From Odontocerum albicorne (lineage: Eukaryota > Arthropoda > Insecta > Trichoptera > Odontoceridae): a DNA stretch of 64,000 nt. Shown piece by piece: positions 57,340-64,000 of the stretch. The stretch covers positions 28,950,076 through 29,014,075 of the forward strand of contig OX463844.1 in the NCBI GenBank assembly GCA_949825065.1, in the 5' to 3' direction. A model generated the notes under the pieces. That model did no database searches and was not told the origin of the DNA. It worked only from the letters and a program-made list of their open reading frames with translations. Made by a program: the position numbers and the translations under genes. How positions within the stretch are numbered: the stretch's first letter is position 1; each line of letters begins with the position of its first letter.

Positions 57340-58160
57340 CAAACTATTTTTGGTAAGTATTCTTCCTTTTGAACTAATGATAGCCTGGTTCTGGTCAGAG
57401 CGAATGCCAGGGTCTCGATCGACAGCCTCTCAGCGGTTTTCTTGGCCAGGATTGGTGAGTAGAGATCCAGAAATTGGCTAAATTTCACTCTGCATAAAAC
57501 CTTGGAGATACTGTTGAAGGGTCTCTTGTACGTGCTTCTACAATTCAATTTTCAGGAAGAAATGTTCGTGTCTTGCGGAACACAACTAATCTCGGAGTGA
57601 CAATCGATCGTGGCCTGGGTTTGTTATATTTTAAAACACCAACCGATCGAGCAAGGACGATCTTATATTCCATATAAGATCGTCCTTGTTGAATGCAAGA
57701 AAAGCTTTTCAAACTATTTTGCGCTTGGCGAAGCCCATATGCGGCCATAGTGCAGTATTTTTGGGAATTGTTTGCTATGCAGCCAGGTGCTGGGCATGCA
57801 GAAGTTGGTTGTCAGATACTTATTGAGTATACTTATTGACAGTCAATGGTCGACACTTTTGGCTATAACCAAGGCTTATAGAGCATGCTCGGATGAAGCA
57901 CTATCAGTCTTAACGGGGCTCACTCCGTTGGACATGGACGTCCAGCAACACACCAGGATTATCCTTCTCGGTAAGGGTCATCCCGCGAGTATAGGTGACG
58001 TCCGGTTTCACTTCTTGCCAGGGATGACCCATCACGCGATTTTTAAAGCCAGTTTAGAGGTCCAGTTGTTGACTTAACAACATAAATTTAAATTCTTTCA
58101 TTGCATCAGAACGCGTCTCAGCTCCCCGTAAGTATACCCAAACTATTGAACTACCCAATA
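57340..58160 (+). pseudogene. R1-clade retrotransposon RT C-terminal remnant
   Basis: Plus-strand reading in shifting frames gives LVRANARVSIDSLSAVFLAR near 57,395-57,455, then NWLNFTLHKTLEILLKG near 57,472-57,525, then NTTNLGVTIDRGLG at 57,583-57,625, which is the Y-L-G-V-x-I-D motif of R1-like enzymes. Further on LLAITKAYRACSDEALSVL and LTGLTPLD (57,860-57,935) fits the A-Y-R-T-x-S-x-E-A-L-x-V-L-x-G-x-x-P-L-D segment of R1-clade ORF2. The catalytic box is upstream and lost. A 16-bp hairpin interrupts it at 57,652-57,688. Confidence 0.85.
57652..57688. repeat. Perfect hairpin: 16-bp arms, 5-nt loop
   Basis: CAAGGACGATCTTATA (57,652-57,667) and its exact reverse complement (57,673-57,688) lie inside the R1-clade remnant. 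Confidence 0.95.
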
Positions 58161-59979
58161 TATATCTTGCCATGGGAGTTTTGATGGCAATCTTTTTAGT
58201 TTTAATCTTGTTCCTTTGCTCTGTTGCAATTTTTGCGGCCATCTGGATCCTACCGCAGAGCACATTCTGTGGTATTGCGATGAAAATTGAGTCAGTGATT
58301 TCCAAAGTGAACTCCACGAAGCCTTACATCGGTTCATCTTCGTACCGATTGGCTACTCTGATGTAGTGGCGTCAAAGGATAGTTTTGTTGCATTTGAAAT
58401 TTTCTGTGAAAGAACTGGCAATTTGGTGCACTATTTGGACTCTTGACCTTAAATCACGTAGTAAAAAAAATCTGTGCTGCGAGTCATTTTCCTTTTGCCG
58501 TGATGTCGGACCATATGTCCATCGTCACCATTATTCTTTTCACACTCAGGTCTGCCGCCACCGGAAAAAGAATTCCTTTGGCCAGTTCCTTCTTCGTCAC
58601 TATGTTACGTTGCGCTCATAAAAAAATAAAGATTTCGATCTTTTAGTGTAGATCGCGCTGAATGAGGACTTATTTTGTCCACCATGACAGTGCGGGTGGA
58701 GGTGTTATTGAATTGAACTGAAAATGGCTTTGGAAAATTAATCATAATATATTTTTCTCCAATTAATTTTAATTTTCATAAAACATCTAAAATAATTGGA
58801 CGTTTAAGCCGGATTTGGAGAATTCTTCTAAATTTATTAATTTTAAAAATAAATGCATGGTTACGTGCTCGAATTCTATGCAGGTCACCAGTTTGGACCT
58901 CACTCCTCGAATCACACGTGCCTTTTCAGCTTTGTATTGAAAAGTTTAAAAATACCTAGAAATTTAGAAAAAATACATTTTTAAAGAAAAGTAAATAAAT
59001 TTGGCCATTAAAAAATATGTGAAAAAGGTATCAAAAAAATATTTTTCAGTTTTATTTTTCTCAATAATTAAAAAAAAATATTTTTAATTATTAATAAAAA
59101 GAAACAGTTGGCCAATGTTAGTCTAGATTTAGAATATGATTTTATTTAATTTCTTGTTCAAAGTTCTTTAATTAAAATAACTATATATGATACACAGTAG
59201 ATATAACCGTTTAGATTGATTTTAAAATTTTATTTCAATCATACTGTTTTTTTTCTTTCATTGATGATTTATAAAAAATGTTTTTGACGACACTAATGTG
59301 TAACAATAATAAAGTAAACAAAGAGGCGTTCTTTATCCTTGAAGAGAGTATGTGTTAAACCCAGACCTCAACCTTTTCAGGCCTCACCCCCAGCCACCTG
59401 AATTCCTTTCCTCTCAATGTTTAACGCATTTCAAGTTAAAAGTTACAGGCATGTGTCTTGAAATACTGGATTTTGTGTAAAGTTGGAGCCAATTCAAACA
59501 ACTTGTTCGAGTTTTGCAATTGTGCTTTGAGGTTTCGCTAATTAGGCGTAACAGAATCTTACTGGATACTTGTGGTATCCCTTCATAAACGCCATAAAGT
59601 TTTCTGATTTCTCAAAGTGTTTTGTTCTTATGTTTGTAAAAATTAGTAACTTTTTTTGTAAGTATAGTATATTCCAAATAACAAAAATTATCTTCGTCAT
59701 GCTTCTGAGAGCCTCTTCGATGCACATTTTGTTAATCCAGGAAATATTTAACATTCGTATAGCATCACATTTCAAATGCTTCCAAACGTTTTATGGTAGC
59801 TTGAGTGAGTGTCCGAGTCTTCACGTCATTAAAAAGTACTGAGAAATATGTTATGTAATAGTACAATGCACATTTTAATTTTTAAGTTAATGCCTCTATT
59901 ACGCCTTCTCAACTCTGGTTCTAATTTTACGAAATTATCTCACTGATTATTAAGCATGCAAACCCAAATAATTGTATTT
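58161..59979. other. Spacer, AT-rich
   Basis: The part up to about 58,620 is GC-richer and may be the 3' end of the R1-clade element; it contains only short open frames without motifs. The rest shows nothing. Confidence 0.4.
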
Positions 59980-60390
59980 ATGCACTCTTTAAGTACATCT
60001 GGATTCTACTTTCAGTGACACGTTTGGTTGTCGATTCCCCTTATTAATAATCATAAATTTAGTCTTTGAAATATTTATTGATGAATCTTTATTGCTGCAT
60101 GCCATACTGATTTTATTCATGAATCTTTGCAAGTTTTTCATATTACCTGTTTGGACAGTACTATCAACAAATCGGTTGTTTATACGTATTTGATAATTTA
60201 TTACTAACCCTTCTTTCGAACTTTCTCCATTCAATGTGTTCCTGAAAATCCCCTCCGAGTACACGTTTAAAAGAAGAGGAGATATTATGCAATCGCGTCA
60301 AACTTTACGGCATTTATTTATGTCTAACGTAAAGCTGTCGTCTACTTGCACTCTTGTCCTTTGGCAATAGCATAGATTACAGCACGTAGA
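59980..60390 (-). pseudogene. Non-LTR reverse transcriptase remnant
   Basis: The minus strand reads RVQVDDSFTLDINKCRKV, a stop, then RDCIISPLLLNVYSEGIF (the V-R-Q-G-C-I-x-S-P-L-L-F-N-x-Y-S-E block). It then reads NYQIRINNRFVDST, where the catalytic YADD is degraded to FVDS, and NLQRFMNKISMACSNKDSSI then NISKTKFMIINKG. Apart from the TGA at the GVRQG position the frame is open for more than 100 codons. Downstream sequence is lost near 59,985. Confidence 0.88.
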
Positions 60391-60514
60391 CATGCAATAA
60401 CATGCGCACATGTCTACTAATTGCGAATATTATCATCAAAAGAATTTTTTACTAACCTGAGACCCTTTTTTGTATTCGTTCATTTTTAAGGGTATCGTCG
60501 GGAATCTATCACGA

Positions 60515-60566
60515 AACATCCGGGTGGGAGACCATCGTCTTACCAACTTGGTCACAAAGGTCATGT
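60515..60566 (-). repeat. tRNA-like SINE head
   Basis: On the minus strand CATGACCTTTGTGACCAAGT then TGGTAAGACGATGG carries the A-box half; a degenerate B-box-like GATAGATTCCC follows at about 60,500. It resembles the family-B heads (GACCTTCATGGTC..TTAAGACGC). Confidence 0.55.
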
Positions 60567-60569
60567 ATA

Positions 60570-61469
60570 ATAGTCATTTTATGAATCACTCATAAAAAAA
60601 CAGTTACTCAATATAACTAATCATGTATAAAATATAGCCCTTCCCCCATCCAAACATTTTGTCATTGTTTCAAAGATGTTTACTGTATATCCAATATTAC
60701 TCAGGATGATTTTGAAAATCTATTTCAAAAAATATTTGACTACGTCAAAAAGAAATGAGTTGAAGACGTATTTAAAATTGTTTCTAAACGTTTCCTTTAA
60801 TGTGACAGGTATTTCCTTGTCCCTGACGTACGAACAAAGGTGATTTTTCTAAGGTTTTCAAAGCTCTACGCCCAATAGAAACACAAAGCTCACTGCTTGA
60901 CATCCTTCGCATTGCCTTCAGTAGTAAAATGTCATGTTTGAATTCAAAGTTACACGACACAAATAGGAGGAGCGTTTCAAATGTTCCGCTGACAATTCAT
61001 ATCATGAACGAGCTGTCATTGAATTATGTCCTGTCCACTGTACAGGAGTGGCACGTAGCATATTATAAACTTCAAAACCAACCACTTTTGGAAGATTTAT
61101 AATTTTATTTATTTATTGAAAAGTGGAAATTTATTGAAAAGTGAAAAAAGTGGAGTCTTCTGTATAAATGTGAAAGCATTTAACAAAAGTCATTAAATGT
61201 GCAAAATAATTCCAAAGAAGTTTCAGTTATTGATTTTTTACTTTAATAGTTTATTCAAGAACTTAACAATAAACTAATTATGAGCATTATTTAATTTTAA
61301 TATTTACTACAAAACTAAAAAAAAGTTTCAAATATTAATTTATGTTAAAACATAAACAATATTTAAGTATACAAGTACTTTGAAACAAAAGATAAAGTGT
61401 CAAAATTTAAAAACAATCCAAGAAACATACACGGTGTGATAGAAATAGAATGAGAATTAATTTTTTTAT
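60570..61469. other. AT-rich spacer
   Basis: A region at about 60,880-61,100 is open on the plus strand for roughly 70 codons and might be another retroelement C-terminus, but no motif is convincing. Confidence 0.35.
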
Positions 61470-61965
61470 GAAAAAGTATTTATTTAAACGATGTCATTTT
61501 AATGCACTCTTCATCTTCGGAAACAGAAAAAAACGCGAGGGGGCATATCTGGTTAATACGCCGCGGCATCGCAACTGTGTTAGTTTTGGCAAAAAATCAC
61601 GAATCAGTAATGAAGTGTGAGCCGGTGTATTATCGCGGTGCGAAATTCAGCAGGTGTTCTAATCATTTTCACCCACAATTCTGATCATTTTCTTTGGAAA
61701 ATCTCGCGCAAACGGCGTAAAATCTCAAAATAATACTTCTTATTGACCGTACGTCTTGGCGATAAGAATTCATAATGGATTCGGCCGTTGTAATTGAAGA
61801 AAACAGGAAGGAGAATCTTGACATTTGATCAAACATGACCTGCTTTTTTCGGTCTTGGTTCTTCAGACAGCATCCATTGGGACGATTAGGCCTTTCTTTC
61901 GATGTCATAGCTATACATCCATGTTTCGTCACATGTAATGACGCTTACTTTTCAAGCTTGTTAAA
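61470..61965 (-). pseudogene. Mariner transposase pseudogene (lineage 5), 5'-truncated
   Basis: The minus strand reads VSVITCDETWMYSYDIERKA (first catalytic Asp), then a stop, SSQWMLSEEPRPKKAGHV, another stop, SNVKILLPVFFNYNGRIHYE, and FLSPRRTVNKKYYFEILRRL to a stop near 61,682. After a shift, FFAKTNTVAMPRRINQ and LAFFFVSEDEECIKMTSF correspond to the region of the third catalytic residue, but the second and third Asp motifs are destroyed. The N-terminal half is absent. Strongly decayed and a different lineage from the others. Confidence 0.88.
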
Positions 61966-64000
61966 TTAAATTTCAACAATAATCAAAATGCATCGATAAG
62001 CATTAAATCTTTATATATTAAGTAACCAAAAAAGTTTGTGCGGGTTTTGGTCAAATTCACTGCAGCAACTTGTATTTTGTTGTGACTTACTGAACCCAAG
62101 TTTTTATTTGTTTCATTTAGCACATACATATATGCGCATCTGTCAATTAATATGCCATGACTTTGTATGTATTTTTGTGTTGTGATTTTAACATGTTGAG
62201 CTTACCTTGAAGAGTGTACTATCTAAATGGCGCTTTACAAATCATATTTTTTTATTTTCAAAAACAATATTGCTTATTGCAGTTGATTTTGACAGGTCCG
62301 TGGAGGCATACATACATATATAACAATTGATAACAATTGTACTATCATATATTATTTTAGAAATAAATTGGGCCACACGTGGATTGCCAGGAATTCGAAA
62401 TCTCATATTTTATACCATCAAAAATTTATTTATATCATTGATCATGACATGTGTAATTGAAAAATGCCTGTTTTATTCTCAAAGTAAAAAAAAACATTGA
62501 TAGATGAATGGATTATGTTTCAACCTCTATTTGTAAAAATAACTCACATAAACTAAGATTATTTTGTAACATTGTCGATATTTAAAACCACTGCAATATA
62601 TATGGTTTCAAACAAATATAAAAAAACTACGTCCGTTAACAATACATAAATATACAGTGTTATAAAAATCACACAGACACTCAGGATGAAATTGCCATAA
62701 GTAAAAAGAAATTGTCGAAAGAGAATTTTTTTAGACGAAGAAAACAATTAACGGTACTGATCATAATCTTAATAAAAAATATTTAAAACAATTACAGATA
62801 CACATGAATGAATCTAAGAATCACTTTAATTAACTGAACGAGGCTCTATAGTCTACAACATTTTTTTTAATAATATTTATGAAAGGATTCAACAAATATT
62901 CGTGCAACTTTCAGGATTTTCCCACATTAAAACTAATCAGGAAGCATAACAAGCAAAAGTAATTTACTTTGAAGGCATCATTAGGAGTTTTGAAGAAACG
63001 TATAATTGAAAAGGCATTTTAAATGAGATCAACGAAAAGTAACAAAGGGCCTATAATATTGTAATATTTAATGTAGAAGAGAACTCCCAACTGAATATGG
63101 ACAGTGTTCAATATTTGACAGGCAAAATGAATTTCGATATTTTTATATCTTTATAATATGGTTATAATACGATTGGGAAAAAAAGGCTCTTAAGAATACC
63201 TTTTTAAATACTGTTGTCAATAAGCTAAAGGATCTCAACATTTTAATAGGATGAAGAAAAGAAAGTTTGGATGTTAAGGTCAACATCTGGATACATATAA
63301 CGATAATGCAAAGATAACATTTTAGCAAAGTCAATAAATAGCTTTAAAATCGCAAAAATCTGGACTGATTAATTTGGCTTTTATGTTTGAACAAGGTGTT
63401 CCAACTATAATTACAAAAAACAAAAGGAATTCAATAATAAATATACATTTGTTCATTCCCCAGATTGGAAGAAGAATTTCGAATAATCTGGATTTTATGA
63501 GAATTTCTGGTTTACGAATGTGTTAACTGACTTGACGTAGACTTGGCTCGGAAATAATTTCTTCAAGTGAAATAAATATTTGAGGAATATTTTGTGTATC
63601 GTTATGATATACCATACACCTTCCTAATAGTGTTGAGTCTTAAAGAGGTGACATTTTAATAGACTAGAGAAAAATAGTATTTTAAAACAATTCAAGGTAA
63701 TTCACTTATCAATTAGGAATGTTGAACTTTTATTTGTGATGAGCCATGTCTAAAAAAAAGAATAAGTCATTATTGGTATTTGCTTCATCTCTCTAAGTAC
63801 ACGCTTGGGTATCTACTCGAGTTATGTTGAGGAATTCGGAGTAACGTTAAAGAAATGGAACTAATTGTAACAAGTTGCCCCTACCACGTTTTTATTTTAG
63901 CTGGTATTTATAATATGCCGGAGATGACTCGGCTGTGGAACATCTTATCAATAGATAATTAAAGTGGTCCTCCTGACTAATATACTTAAAAAGATTTAAT
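61966..64000. other. AT-rich spacer
   Basis: Nothing recognised; only short AT-driven frames. Confidence 0.5.

Noticed and set aside
60880..61100. Possible RT C-terminus on the plus strand.
   Set aside because: The frame is open but no diagnostic motif could be read with confidence.

Overview
This is AT-rich eukaryotic nuclear DNA, most likely from an insect or close arthropod relative. The evidence is the mix of mobile elements: several mariner lineages, a Jockey-clade retrotransposon, decayed R1-clade and other non-LTR reverse transcriptases, and tRNA-derived SINEs. The order cannot be placed from sequence alone. There is no operon structure, no rRNA and no CRISPR. No complete host gene is recognised; three short exon-like stretches (about 29.5, 47.4 and 53.1 kb) are the only host-coding candidates.

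Layout. 0-24 kb: AT-rich spacer with a long (TA)n tract, a 5'-truncated mariner (4.0-4.7 kb), many short C-terminal remnants of non-LTR reverse transcriptases on both strands, SINE heads and tails, hairpins, and minisatellites (46, 74, 46 and 52 bp units). 24.1-28.9 kb: a nearly complete Jockey-clade retrotransposon with an intact gag-like ORF1 with three zinc knuckles, an ORF2 (endonuclease plus reverse transcriptase) broken by one small frameshift, and an A-tail. 29-33 kb: a CpG-rich exon-like island, a mariner pseudo-copy (30.5-31.8 kb) inside a 74-bp direct repeat, and a large inverted repeat. 35-40 kb: a 44-bp minisatellite, a 5'-truncated sibling of the same mariner, a SINE, and then the best preserved element here, a mariner at 38,210-39,495 with near-identical terminal inverted repeats, a TA duplication and an uninterrupted DD34D transposase. 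40-53 kb: a 5'-truncated Jockey-clade fragment, two more copies of a tRNA-derived SINE, a perfect 33-bp-arm hairpin and RT remnants. 53-64 kb: an exon-like ORF with a decayed tandem copy, a second (TA)n tract, an internally deleted mariner, a MITE-like element nested inside an old RT remnant, an R1-clade remnant, and a sixth mariner remnant.

How the parts relate. The autonomous elements (the intact mariner; formerly the Jockey element) encode enzymes that could have moved the non-autonomous parts. Two mariner siblings share the same internal stop codon, so they were probably copied with transposase supplied by another copy. SINEs have no coding capacity and depend on a LINE partner; the repeated 3' tails seen here are candidates for the shared LINE end. 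Most of the rest is in advanced decay, and the annotation is a stratigraphy of insertions rather than a gene map. All family assignments come from reading the sequence and translations; no database search was run.
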